From Lujinxingia vulgaris (GTDB lineage Bacteria; Myxococcota_A; Bradymonadia; Bradymonadales; Bradymonadaceae), in the NCBI RefSeq assembly GCF_007997015.1, contig NZ_VOSM01000002.1, positions 62,001-126,000 on the forward strand: a stretch of DNA of 64,000 bases. Direction: 5' to 3'. Positions 49,484-57,920 of this stretch are shown in pieces (the first letter of the stretch is position 1; each line of letters starts with the position of its first letter). A model generated the notes under the pieces. It did not search any database and was not told where the DNA came from. It saw nothing but the letters and a program-made list of their open reading frames with translations. Made by a program: the position numbers and the translations under genes.

Positions 49484-50806
49484 TCAGGGTTGGGCCAGGC
49501 GCAGGCGCGCCGCAAAGAAGGCGTCGCAGTCGTGGTCGCGCGGGTTTAAGTCGAGCTCACCCAGCGCATTGACGAAGGGGGCCCAGTCAAACTCGCTCTC
49601 GGGGAGCGGGGCGCGCTCAAGCTGCGGGTGGCGCTCAAGCAGGCGCTCGATCTGCTCGGGGCCTTCTTCGCGGGTGAAGGTGCAGACGCTGTAGACGAGC
49701 GTCGCGCCGGGGTTAAGCCGGCTCACAGCGTGGTCGAGGAGCTCGGATTGCACGCGGACGAGCGCGTCGACATCGGCCGGGGATCGGCGCCAGCGGGTCT
49801 CGGGGTGGCGGCGGATCACGCCCAGGCTGGAGCAGGGGGCGTCGACCAGGATGAGATCGAAGTTCCCATCGGCCTCGGGAAGATTTTGCAGGGTGGCCTC
49901 TCGGAGCACGACGGTGGGGTCGACTCGGAGGTCGGCAAGGGTGTTGGCGAGCATCTCCAGCTTGGTGGGGAGCGGGTCGCAGGCCACCAGAGTGTCGCCG
50001 GGGCCGAGCTGCTGGGCGAGGAGCAGCGATTTACCCCCCAGGCCGCAGCAGGCGTCGAGGGCGCGCATGCCCGGGCGCGCGCCGCAGTAGTGCGCAATGA
50101 GCTGACTTCCCAGATCCTGAATGGTCAGCGCGTGCGCTTCGAGCAGCGAGCGCAACTCTGGCGAGGAGCTCTCCGCCTTGAGCGCTCCGGGCGGAGCCTC
50201 AAGCGGGCTGACCCCTTCGGGCAGGGTGTCGAGCGGCTGCAAGCGGCGCAGGTAAAGGGGTGGACGGCCGGCAAAGGCCTCGGCCAGGGCCTCGGCGCGC
50301 TCCAGCCCGTGGCGACCCAGCAAGCGACGGGCGATCCAGTCCGGAAGCGAATACTTCAGCCCCAGGTAACGCGCCGGGTTGGCGCTGCGGTCGCGCTCCT
50401 CAAAAGGTTGCCACTTCTCTTTGCTGCGGAGCATGTTGCGCAACACGGCGTTGGCAAAGCCGGCGGTGCGCTGGCCGCAGGCCCGTTTGACGAGCTTGAC
50501 AGCATCATTGACCAGGGCGTGGGCCGGGATGCGGTCCAGGTAGAGGAGCTGGTAGGTGGCCATGCGCAGGTTGAGGCGCACCGGGCGATCCAGGCTCTCG
50601 AGTTTGCGGGAGACAAAGCGCGAGAGCACCGTGTCGATGGAGCGCTGCCTGGCGAGCGTGCCGTAGACAAGCTCGGTGGCGAGCGCGCGGTCGCGGGCGT
50701 CGAGCTCGCTTGTGGCCAGCTGGTTGGAGAGCGCGATGTGGCTGTAGGCGTCGTCTTGCTCAATGCGGCTGAGCACATCGAGGGCGACTGTTCGGGCGGT
50801 GGTCAC
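49484..50806 (-). CDS. rsmB: 16S rRNA (cytosine-967-C5) methyltransferase RsmB
   Basis: A 440-residue RNA methyltransferase. The N-terminal NusB-like domain begins TARTVALDVLSRIEQDDAYSHIALSN. The Rossmann SAM domain has ALDACCGLGGKSLLLAQ, FDLILVDAPCSSLGVIRRHPE (Cys of motif IV) and LVYSVCTFTREE (Cys of motif VI, normally YSTCS). It methylates C967 of 16S rRNA. It lies 15 bp after fmt and 22 bp before rpe, an arrangement known from many bacteria. Confidence 0.95.
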   Translation of the reverse strand: MTTARTVALDVLSRIEQDDAYSHIALSNQLATSELDARDRALATELVYGTLARQRSIDTVLSRFVSRKLESLDRPVRLNLRMATYQLLYLDRIPAHALVNDAVKLVKRACGQRTAGFANAVLRNMLRSKEKWQPFEERDRSANPARYLGLKYSLPDWIARRLLGRHGLERAEALAEAFAGRPPLYLRRLQPLDTLPEGVSPLEAPPGALKAESSSPELRSLLEAHALTIQDLGSQLIAHYCGARPGMRALDACCGLGGKSLLLAQQLGPGDTLVACDPLPTKLEMLANTLADLRVDPTVVLREATLQNLPEADGNFDLILVDAPCSSLGVIRRHPETRWRRSPADVDALVRVQSELLDHAVSRLNPGATLVYSVCTFTREEGPEQIERLLERHPQLERAPLPESEFDWAPFVNALGELDLNPRDHDCDAFFAARLRLAQP

Positions 50807-50821
50807 GGTGGGGAGCTCGGT

Positions 50822-51820
50822 TTAGTCGGAGCGCTCATCGGGGAGCAGAAAATGGTGGTCGGTCTGAAGATCAAAGCCGTTGAGGAAGTCGCTCACCGGA
50901 AGCGCGCGCTTGCCGGGGGCCTGCAACGTCAAACACTCGATGTAGCCCTGCCCGCACGCGATGTGCAGCCCCTGCTCATCGGCGCGAATGACCTCACCGG
51001 GGGCGGCGCCGGTATCCGCGCCGTTGGTTGCCGCGCTGTGCGCCCGCGCCAGATGAAGTTTGACGCGTTGCGGACCTTCGGGGGTGTGCAAAAAGGCAAA
51101 GGCCCCGGGCCAGGGGTTCATCCCGCGGATGAGATCGGCGACCTCGCGGGCGCTCTTTCGAAAGTCGATCTCCCCGTCGCTCTTCTTGAGCATCGGCGCG
51201 TAGGAAGACTGTGCGTCGTCTTGAACGATCGGGTTGAGGCTGTCGAGGTGAATCAGGCGCATCACGTCCTCAATCAGCTCGGCGCCCATCTCGGCCAGGC
51301 GATCATGAAGGTCTTGCGCGGTGTCGAGCTCCTCAATGGGCGTCTTGCGCTTAAGCAGCATCGGGCCTGTGTCCAGGCCGCGCTCCATCTGCATGATCGT
51401 CACGCCCGACTCGGCCTCTCCGCGCACAATGGCCCAGTTGATGGGCGCCGCACCGCGGTACGCAGGCAGCAATGAGGCGTGGATGTTGATGCAGCCGTAA
51501 CGCGGCAGGAGCAGCACATCGTTGCGCAAAATCTGGCCGTAGGCCGCCACCACGATCACGTCGGGGTTCCAGGCGCGAAGATGCTCCAAAACCTCCGGGC
51601 CGCGCAGCTTCTCGGGCTGGTAGACCTCGATGCCGGCGGCCTCGGCGGCGACTTTCACCGGCGGCGGGGTGAGCTTTTTGCCGCGCCCGCTGGGGCGATC
51701 GGGGTTGGTCACCACGCCGACGACCTCGTCGGGGCTCTCAATGAGTTTCTGGAGCGCGGGCACCGCAAAATCGGGCGTGCCCATGTACACGATGCGAAGC
51801 GGCGAACGTGCGGCAGTCAT
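50822..51820 (-). CDS. fmt: Methionyl-tRNA formyltransferase
   Basis: A 332-residue enzyme that formylates initiator Met-tRNA. Motifs are IVYMGTPDFAVPALQ, RPSGRGKKLTPPPVK, VAAYGQIL, the catalytic INIHASLLPAYRGAAPINWAI (Asn, His and SLLP), and a C-terminal OB-like domain (PGEVIRADEQGLHIACGQGYIECLTLQAPGKR). ATG 51820 is selected because AAAGG sits upstream; a TTG two codons earlier is less likely. It is paired with def, as usual. Confidence 0.98.
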   Translation of the reverse strand: MTAARSPLRIVYMGTPDFAVPALQKLIESPDEVVGVVTNPDRPSGRGKKLTPPPVKVAAEAAGIEVYQPEKLRGPEVLEHLRAWNPDVIVVAAYGQILRNDVLLLPRYGCINIHASLLPAYRGAAPINWAIVRGEAESGVTIMQMERGLDTGPMLLKRKTPIEELDTAQDLHDRLAEMGAELIEDVMRLIHLDSLNPIVQDDAQSSYAPMLKKSDGEIDFRKSAREVADLIRGMNPWPGAFAFLHTPEGPQRVKLHLARAHSAATNGADTGAAPGEVIRADEQGLHIACGQGYIECLTLQAPGKRALPVSDFLNGFDLQTDHHFLLPDERSD

Positions 51821-51838
51821 CGGCAACCTTTAAAAAGT

Positions 51839-52405
51839 TCAGGAGGAGGGGGCGTCGTTGGCCTTCTCGGCCTCTTTGCGGCGCGCTTCTTCGAGCGCTT
51901 CCAGGTGCTTTTTATAACGCTTGAGCGCCATCTTGCGCTTGAGGTGGCTGAAGTGGTCGAGCATGAGCACGCCGTCGAGGTGGTCGATCTCGTGCTGCAG
52001 GCAGACCGCCAGCAGATCGTCAGCCTCAAGCTCAAAGGGGGAGCCGTCGCGGTCCAGCGCCTGCACCACGACTTTCTGGGCGCGGGTGACCTTGTCGTAG
52101 ACCCCGGGAATGGAGAGGCAGCCCTCTTCCCAGACGATCTTGCCCTCGCGGTGCACGATCTCGGGGTTGACGAGGGTGATGAGCTCGCTGTCGGCGCCCT
52201 CTTCGCGGGAGGAGACGTCGATGACGGTGACTCGCCGGGTGTCGTTGACCTGCGGGGCGGCCAGCCCGATGCCGGGGGCGGCGTACATGGTCTCGACCAT
52301 GCTGTCGATAAGCTCGCGCACCTCGTCGTCGACGGTGTCGACCGGGGTGCAGCGGGTCTTAAGGACGTCATCGGGGTAGAGGACGATGTCGAGCAAGGAT
52401 GCCAT
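51839..52405 (-). CDS. def: Peptide deformylase
   Basis: A 188-residue metallo-enzyme that removes the formyl group from nascent proteins. The three family motifs are GIGLAAPQ (about residue 47), EEGCLSIP (about 93, Cys metal ligand) and QHEIDHLDG (about 135, two His ligands and catalytic Glu). The C-terminal 20 residues are a charged helix tail (KKHLEALEEARRKEAEKAND) often seen in proteobacterial PDFs. It lies 18 bp upstream of fmt. Confidence 0.98.
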   Translation of the reverse strand: MASLLDIVLYPDDVLKTRCTPVDTVDDEVRELIDSMVETMYAAPGIGLAAPQVNDTRRVTVIDVSSREEGADSELITLVNPEIVHREGKIVWEEGCLSIPGVYDKVTRAQKVVVQALDRDGSPFELEADDLLAVCLQHEIDHLDGVLMLDHFSHLKRKMALKRYKKHLEALEEARRKEAEKANDAPSS

Positions 52406-52513
52406 GGTTCAACTCATCAAAAGTCTGGGAACGTGAGCACGCTGAAGCGTGTCTAGCCGAGGGGGTAACGGCTGGCAAGGGGGGAACCTTCCGCCGGCCG
52501 CCCGGGCGGCCGC

Positions 52514-53389
52514 TCAGGGGCGCAGCGTGTGGCGAAGGTAGGGCTCGCGCAGCGCCGGATCGCCGAGCACCGCCCAGGCGTCTTCGAGCGCGTCGCGGAT
52601 CTCGAGGAGCGCGTCTTCGAAGGCGTGCGCGGTCTGAAAATCGATATGGCGCGGGTCGAAGCGGGCGTAGAGGCGGTGAAAGGCCTCGCGGATGGGCTGG
52701 GTGTCGGCGCCGCGGCGCACTTCCAGGATCGCGAAATAGTCCTCGTGGCGCACCGCCCTGAGCTTGCGGCGGATCACCTCGGCGTCGACGCTGGCCTCGG
52801 GGTGGGCGAAGTCGCGCTGGGGGAAGACCTGGTCGCGATCCACCCTGCGTGTGGCCCCGGTGTCGATGGCCTCAAGCGTCAGCTCACCGGCGCGAAAGAC
52901 CCGGGAGGGCTCCGGTGCGGGGGGCTGCTCCTGAGGAGGTTCGCCGGGTTGCTCGGGATGCTCAAGGGGCGTCTGCGCCGCATGCGTCGCGGGGGAGGCC
53001 GGGGTGGGGGTGGCGCTCAATGAGACATCGAGCGCGGCGCCGATGCGGGTCGTCAGCGTCTCAGCGCTGGTCTCCGGCGGGAGCCAGGCTACCAGATCGA
53101 GGGTGTCGGTGGTGGCCTGCACGCGCTCGGGTTCGGGGAGCGGGCAGATGAGGATCAGCGGCACAAGCTGCCCCAGCGGGCGGCTGCGAATGGCGCCGGC
53201 CAGAATCTCCACGCGTTCGCCGCCCTGGTCATCGGCGATGATGATCAGGTCGGCTGGCGAGGCCTCAAAGCGGCGGATGCCGGCCGAGGGGAGGCGCTCG
53301 TGGTCGATCTCCAGATCCTGGAGCTCAAGCTGGTGGAGGCGGTCGGCCCATTGGGAGCCGGGGCGTCCGATGATCAGCAGGCGAATCAT
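52514..53389 (-). CDS. Pseudo-receiver / DnaJ-like protein
   Basis: A 291-residue two-domain protein. Residues 1-125 have a CheY-like alternation (MIRLLIIGRPGSQW...ADLIIIADDQGG...VPLILICPLPEPE...LDLVAWLPPE) with the acidic pocket not clearly preserved. A Pro/Glu-rich linker (about 130-165) leads to a C-terminal J-domain-like region, KLRAVRHEDYFAILEVRRGADTQPIREAFHRLYARFDP...ALEDAWAVLGDPALREPY. The J-domain HPD tripeptide needed to stimulate DnaK is absent (RFDPRH at that place). The start overlaps the upstream gene's stop (ATGA). It is third in a coupled operon with a HEAT protein and a degenerate nucleotidyltransferase. Confidence 0.72.
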   Translation of the reverse strand: MIRLLIIGRPGSQWADRLHQLELQDLEIDHERLPSAGIRRFEASPADLIIIADDQGGERVEILAGAIRSRPLGQLVPLILICPLPEPERVQATTDTLDLVAWLPPETSAETLTTRIGAALDVSLSATPTPASPATHAAQTPLEHPEQPGEPPQEQPPAPEPSRVFRAGELTLEAIDTGATRRVDRDQVFPQRDFAHPEASVDAEVIRRKLRAVRHEDYFAILEVRRGADTQPIREAFHRLYARFDPRHIDFQTAHAFEDALLEIRDALEDAWAVLGDPALREPYLRHTLRP

Positions 53390-54153
53390 GAGGTGGCCAG
53401 TCTCCAGGCGACGAGCGTCTCGTGCAGAAGATCGTAGTTTTGAGGCCGCTCCGGCAGCGCCCCCGGCGAATCCAGGAGGGCGTCGAGGCGGCGGGCCTCA
53501 GCTTTGAGCGCACGTGCCTCGTCGGGGCTGAGCGCGGCGTCGCTCCAGCCTTCCACGATAGGGGCGATGGGGGAGGGGGCGCAACTTTTGAGCAGGGCGC
53601 CAAGATCGGTGCCCATCATCGCCTCGCGATGAAGCAGGCCGGCGGTGTAGAGCCGGCGAAGTCCGCTGAGCGCGGCCACACGCTGACCCGCGTCGATGGC
53701 GTCGAGTGTGGCGGGCAGCGCGCCGCGGTAGGCGCGAAGCACCCCGGAGGTGAGGGCGGCCTGCGCAAGCTCAACGGGGGCGATACGGTCAAAAGGCGCT
53801 TGAAGCTGCAGCGGGGTGGGGCTCGCCAGAAGTTCCAGCGCCAGCACGCTCTGGTGGAGCGCCATGCGCAAGATCTTCTCAACATCGAAGATCACACGCA
53901 TGCAGTCGCGGCCGTCGGGGGCGGCCCCGGGAAGATGATCTTCGTAGGCGTCTTCAAAGGCGCGCAGCCCCAGGAGTGTGGAGGCCGGCAGGATCGTCAC
54001 CCCGGCCAGGCGCCAGGCGCTCTCGAAACCCTCGGCGCCGGGGCCCTCCACCCAGGCCAGGAGCGCCGGCTCAGGGATCGGGTCGGCGGGCCGCCGCAGC
54101 GCGTAAGAGGGCTGCGGCGGCGGGCTCAGTGGCGGCAGGGTGGTGAGCTTCAT
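53386..54153 (-). CDS. Degenerate RlaP-like nucleotidyltransferase-fold protein
   Basis: A 255-residue protein. Its pattern resembles the predicted nucleotidyltransferase family PF10127/COG3541 (RlaP): LLGLRAFEDAYEDH, the helical KILRMALHQSVLALELLASP segment, GLRRLYTAGLLHREAMMGTDLGALL, and a closing LPERPQNYDLLHETLVAWR. The active-site GS and DxD of functional members are replaced (EGPGAEGFESAWRLAG), so it is probably catalytically dead. The identification is by pattern only and needs profile comparison. It overlaps both neighbours (TGATG upstream, ATGA downstream), so it should be made in step with them. Confidence 0.5.
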   Translation of the reverse strand: MKLTTLPPLSPPPQPSYALRRPADPIPEPALLAWVEGPGAEGFESAWRLAGVTILPASTLLGLRAFEDAYEDHLPGAAPDGRDCMRVIFDVEKILRMALHQSVLALELLASPTPLQLQAPFDRIAPVELAQAALTSGVLRAYRGALPATLDAIDAGQRVAALSGLRRLYTAGLLHREAMMGTDLGALLKSCAPSPIAPIVEGWSDAALSPDEARALKAEARRLDALLDSPGALPERPQNYDLLHETLVAWRLATS

Positions 54154-54905
54154 CAGCGTTTGGCGACGACGTGGCCATCGCTATCGAGCGAGAAGCCTTT
54201 GGGGAGGGCGGCGCTCACCGCCTCGCGCTGCTCTTCGTCGATCGTCCACTCGGGGCGCTCGGCGAAGGCTTCGGCCAGTTTCTGCAAGATGCGCAGCGAA
54301 TCTTCTTCGGTCAGTCGCGCGGCCAGGGCGGGACGAGCGATGTCGTCTTCGTTCTGGGCGAGGAGGGCGTCGACGGCCAGAAAGCGGATCGTCTCGTAGT
54401 CGTCTTCGACAAAGCGGGCGGTCTGCTCGGCCAGGCGGCGGTCGCAGAACTCGGCGGCGCGCAGCATCATCTCCTGCTTCTTCTCGGGGTTGCGCACATA
54501 GTCGATGTGCATGTCTTCGAGAAGTTCGACGACCACGTTGACCATATCCTCCAGGCTCAACAGGTCGGTGAGGACCTTGAGCGGCCAGTTGATCTTCTCT
54601 TCGACCCGCTTGAGGTAGGCGGTGATGGTACCGGCCACATCGACCTCACCGCGGCGCCCCAGGTCGACGAGGACCTCGTAGACGAACTCTTTCTCGTCGG
54701 CGTCGGTGGTGTGGTTGGGGGCGGTCTGCTCAAAGCGGGAGAGGAGCGCTAAGACGGCGTCTTCGTTGCCGATCTCGCGGAGCTGCTCCACCGCGTAGCT
54801 GCGCTCACCGGGCTGCACGTACATGTGCGAGACGGTCTTTTTGAGCTTGGTGATTTTGCGCTCTTGCGCTTTTTCTTTGTCGAAGAGGAAGTCGAGAAAA
54901 CCCAT
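54153..54905 (-). CDS. HEAT-repeat-like helical protein
   Basis: A 250-residue protein made of alternating helices with HEAT/ARM-like periodicity (YAVEQLREIGNEDAVLALLSRFEQ..., FVYEVLVDLGRRGEVDVAGTITAYLKR..., IRFLAVDALLAQNEDDIARPALAARL). It begins MGFLDFLFDKEKAQERKITKLKKTVSHM, a basic segment. Such repeats are scaffolds for protein contacts. ATG 54905 has GGAGGCACC upstream; the 18 residues before it are not conserved-looking. It heads the coupled operon leading to def. Confidence 0.8.
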   Translation of the reverse strand: MGFLDFLFDKEKAQERKITKLKKTVSHMYVQPGERSYAVEQLREIGNEDAVLALLSRFEQTAPNHTTDADEKEFVYEVLVDLGRRGEVDVAGTITAYLKRVEEKINWPLKVLTDLLSLEDMVNVVVELLEDMHIDYVRNPEKKQEMMLRAAEFCDRRLAEQTARFVEDDYETIRFLAVDALLAQNEDDIARPALAARLTEEDSLRILQKLAEAFAERPEWTIDEEQREAVSAALPKGFSLDSDGHVVAKR

Positions 54906-55075
54906 GGTGCCTCCGAGGGGGTGGTGCCAACCTAACCATAAGGAGGGAGCAGCTACCACAGCGCGCCACAGCGCGACAAGGGGCGCGAGAGGCGCGCGCT
55001 TGCCCGCGCGCTCTGGCGAGGGTAGGGTGGGCGCGAGCAGGGAGCCGAAGAAGACGACGAGCGAGCGCGCCGAGT

Positions 55076-56680
55076 ATGGGGCCAGAAGAGCAGCTGTTTG
55101 CGGCCGGAGATGTGATAGCGGGCCGCTACCGCATTGAAGAAGAGCTGGGCCGGGGGGCGTACGGCGTGGTGTTTCGTGCGATTCAGCTGGGCATTGGCCG
55201 CGCGGTGGCGCTCAAGACCCTTTTGCCCGGCGTGGGCGAAGAGGCCGAGGAGCGCCAGCGTTTTGAGCGCGAGGCGCTGCTGATCAGCCGGCTCAATCAC
55301 CCCAACATCATCACCCTCTTTGACTACGGGGAGCATGAGGGGGTGAGGTTTATGGTGATGGAGTATGTGGAGGGCAAGAGCCTGGGCGATCTCATTGCCG
55401 AGCGCGGGCGCTTGAGCGCGGCTGCGGCGCGGCGCATCGTCGATCAGATGCTCGACGCGCTGCATCTGGCGCACGCGCAGGGGGTGGTCCACCGCGACTT
55501 AAAGCCCGAAAACATCCGCATCCTGGCTGGCGAGACGATGGATGGGGAGGGGGTGGAGGTGGTGAAAATTCTCGATTTTGGCATCGCCAAGATCGTGCAG
55601 CCCCAGGCGGAGGTTCCCTCGATGCTCGACCGTCTCACCGAGTCGGGCAAAGCGATGGGTACGCCACAATATATGAGCCCGGAGAACATCACCGGCGATC
55701 CGGTCACCCATAAGGCGGACCTCTACGCGGTGGGCCTGATTCTCTTTGAGATGCTCGCTGGCGAGGCCGCCTTTAAGGGGAAGACGCCGCGGGAGGTGAT
55801 GGTCTCGCATGTGCGCGATGACGCGCCGATGTTGCCCGATGAGGAGGAGCTTCGGCCTTTTGCCCGGGCGCTGGCCGCGGCGCTGATCAAACAGCCCGAC
55901 GATCGGGTGGCGTCCGCCCGGGCGATGCGGGTGATGCTGGAGCAGGACGGCGCCGGGCGACCTTCCGGCGCGTTGCTGGCAGCCGGAGCGGGGGCCGGGG
56001 CGGCCGAACGCTCGACGATGCGGGCCCTGGTGGCGGTGGCGCTGGGCGTGGCGGTGGTGGTCGTGTTGATGGCGGTAGCGCTGCTGATGCAGACGCCGGG
56101 TGAGACCGGCGTTGAGACCACCTCTGTGGTGGCGGCGTCTGAGCGAGAAGATGGCGCGGAAACACCATCGCCGAACGCGGCGCGCGAAGGCTTTGAGGCC
56201 GCCGTGGTGGAGCCGCAGCCCCGGCCGACGCCGGGTGAGGGCGAAGGAGAGGAGGTTGAACCTGCGTCCGAGGTCGATGTCGGTGAGCTTCAAGTACAAA
56301 ACGTTGAGCAGCGCGCCGACGTTCCTGAACCTCGCGACGATGGGGCCGAGAGCCCCGAGGTTGCTCGTCGAAGCCTGGCGAGCGGGGCGGATGCGTACCA
56401 CGCTCCATCTCGCGCGCGGCGGGTTCGCGCGCAGCCGGAGCGTGAGGAGTTGACGCGGCTTGTGCGCCTTGTGTCGACACCTCCCGGGGCGCGTGTCTCG
56501 GCCAATGGTCAGCCCCTGGGGACGACGCCGCTGAGCTGGGAGGCGCCCCTGGAAGGCGCGGTGCGCTTGAACTTCTCGTTGATCGGGTATCAGGATCAGG
56601 AGGTCTCGCTGAGCCCCGAGAGCGCTGAGGATGAGGTTGAGGTCACGCTGCGCCGCGCGCGCCTGGAGTTGATGCCATGA
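55076..56680 (+). CDS. Serine/threonine protein kinase with transmembrane segment and PEGA domain
   Basis: A 534-residue membrane-bound eukaryotic-like kinase. The catalytic domain covers about residues 20-285: glycine loop GRGAYGVV, Lys47 in VALKTL, HRDLKPEN (Asp141), DFG (Asp167) and GTPQYMSPE. A low-complexity stretch and a hydrophobic helix (ALVAVALGVAVVVVLMAVALLM, about 315-340) follow, then a Glu/Pro-rich linker and a C-terminal PEGA-like domain (RLVRLVSTPPGARVSANGQPLGTTPLSWEAPLEGAVRLNFSLIGYQDQEVSL). This is the standard delta-proteobacterial sensor kinase layout with the PEGA part outside. The next gene begins inside its stop codon. Confidence 0.95.
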   Translation: MGPEEQLFAAGDVIAGRYRIEEELGRGAYGVVFRAIQLGIGRAVALKTLLPGVGEEAEERQRFEREALLISRLNHPNIITLFDYGEHEGVRFMVMEYVEGKSLGDLIAERGRLSAAAARRIVDQMLDALHLAHAQGVVHRDLKPENIRILAGETMDGEGVEVVKILDFGIAKIVQPQAEVPSMLDRLTESGKAMGTPQYMSPENITGDPVTHKADLYAVGLILFEMLAGEAAFKGKTPREVMVSHVRDDAPMLPDEEELRPFARALAAALIKQPDDRVASARAMRVMLEQDGAGRPSGALLAAGAGAGAAERSTMRALVAVALGVAVVVVLMAVALLMQTPGETGVETTSVVAASEREDGAETPSPNAAREGFEAAVVEPQPRPTPGEGEGEEVEPASEVDVGELQVQNVEQRADVPEPRDDGAESPEVARRSLASGADAYHAPSRARRVRAQPEREELTRLVRLVSTPPGARVSANGQPLGTTPLSWEAPLEGAVRLNFSLIGYQDQEVSLSPESAEDEVEVTLRRARLELMP

Positions 56681-57501
56681 AAAGGTGCAAACTCGCCAAT
56701 GGCCGCGGCCTGGCTGCTGCGACGGTGGCCGCGGGCCTGCTGATGGTCGCGTTACCGGCGGCGGCGCAGCAGGGCGGGGGCGATCCGCACGACGCGGCGC
56801 AGAACGCCGAGGTGCATTATCAGATCGCGATGCGCCTCTTTAATGAGGGGCGCTACCGGGAGTCGGTCGAGGAGTTCGACCAGGCGCTGGCTTTACTCGA
56901 CGACCCCATCTTCTGGTGCAACCGGGCCGTACCCCTGGTCAAACTCGCCGAGATGGAGCAGGCCGGCGAGAGCTTGAGGCGCTGCCGTGACGGGTTTGAA
57001 CCGCAGAGTGCGGATTATGCGCAGGTCGACGCACAGCTCAGCGGGCTGACGCTCGTAGCGCGCCGCGTCGAGCCGGCCGCACGCAGCGTCGCGCAGCTCG
57101 CCGGGCAACGCCCCCTGGAGGTGGCGCCGGTGATGTTGGACGAGGTTGAGGAGGAAGGCTCCGGCCGTCGGGTGGCCGGCTGGGCGCTGGCCGGCGCCGG
57201 GGTGGGGCTTCTGGCGTCGGCCTGGGTGATCGACCTTCGCAGCGCGCCGGTGGTTGAGGAGTTGGCCGAGGCCAGCGCGCAGGGGGCCAGCCGCCAGCGC
57301 TACGATGCGCTGCGCAGCGAGGTGGCGCTTCGCCAGCGCGTCTTCTGGTCGCTGGCTGGCGCCGGTGCGGCCGCCACGCTGGTGGGTGGTGGGCTTCTGA
57401 CCTGGGATCTTCTCGAGGATGACGCCCGCCCCGCCACGCTCAGCCTGAACCCGCAGCTTCAACCGGGGCTGGTCGGAGTGGGGATTCGCTTGTCGCGTTG
57501 A
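56677..57501 (+). CDS. Exported TPR protein coupled to the kinase gene
   Basis: A 274-residue protein with a Sec signal peptide (GLAAATVAAGLLMVALPAAAQ). A TPR-like pair (EVHYQIAMRLFNEGRYRESVEEFDQALALL...) covers about residues 45-85, and two further hydrophobic segments (GWALAGAGVGLLASAWVIDL, about 165-190, and FWSLAGAGAAATLVGGGLLTWDLL) follow. This TPR plus C-terminal two-helix layout occurs next to STKs in Myxococcota. The ATGA overlap with the kinase stop shows translational coupling. It is probably a periplasmic or membrane partner of the kinase. Confidence 0.82.
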   Translation: MKRCKLANGRGLAAATVAAGLLMVALPAAAQQGGGDPHDAAQNAEVHYQIAMRLFNEGRYRESVEEFDQALALLDDPIFWCNRAVPLVKLAEMEQAGESLRRCRDGFEPQSADYAQVDAQLSGLTLVARRVEPAARSVAQLAGQRPLEVAPVMLDEVEEEGSGRRVAGWALAGAGVGLLASAWVIDLRSAPVVEELAEASAQGASRQRYDALRSEVALRQRVFWSLAGAGAAATLVGGGLLTWDLLEDDARPATLSLNPQLQPGLVGVGIRLSR

Positions 57502-57920
57502 GCGCGGTGAGCAACTTCAGGGACATACCAGAAGATGAGGGGGAGGGTTTTGTCGGCTGCGACCTGTCGCGTCGGCAGCGCCGCGCGGCCGGTCAGGCCG
57601 CCGCTGTGCTGCACGCGTCTGCGGGGGCAGAGCTGTGGCCCTGTTTGTGGCATCTGCGGCGTCCGTGAGGCGGATCGCTGGCCGGAAAGGCGCCCCTGGT
57701 CGAGATGTTGACCCCTCAGGTTAAGATCTGTAAGCTCGCGCGCCGGAAAGGGAATTTCTGACCAGTGATGAATGCCCGGCCTTAGATGTCAGGATGACGC
57801 GCCAGGGGAGTCGCCGCCGCGATGCGAGTGGTCGCCGCCGTACCGTTTTGGTCAACGGGCGCGCGGAGGTCGCGATCGCGGCAAGGGTGAGCGCGCGCGT
57901 CCGGACGAAGGCCGAGAGCA
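57502..57920. other. Intergenic region before the MepA-like gene
   Basis: In these 419 bp I see no ORF, RNA gene, repeat or terminator that I can support. TTGACC at about 57709 followed by TAAGCT 17 bp later is a weak promoter-like pair for the downstream gene. Confidence 0.5.
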
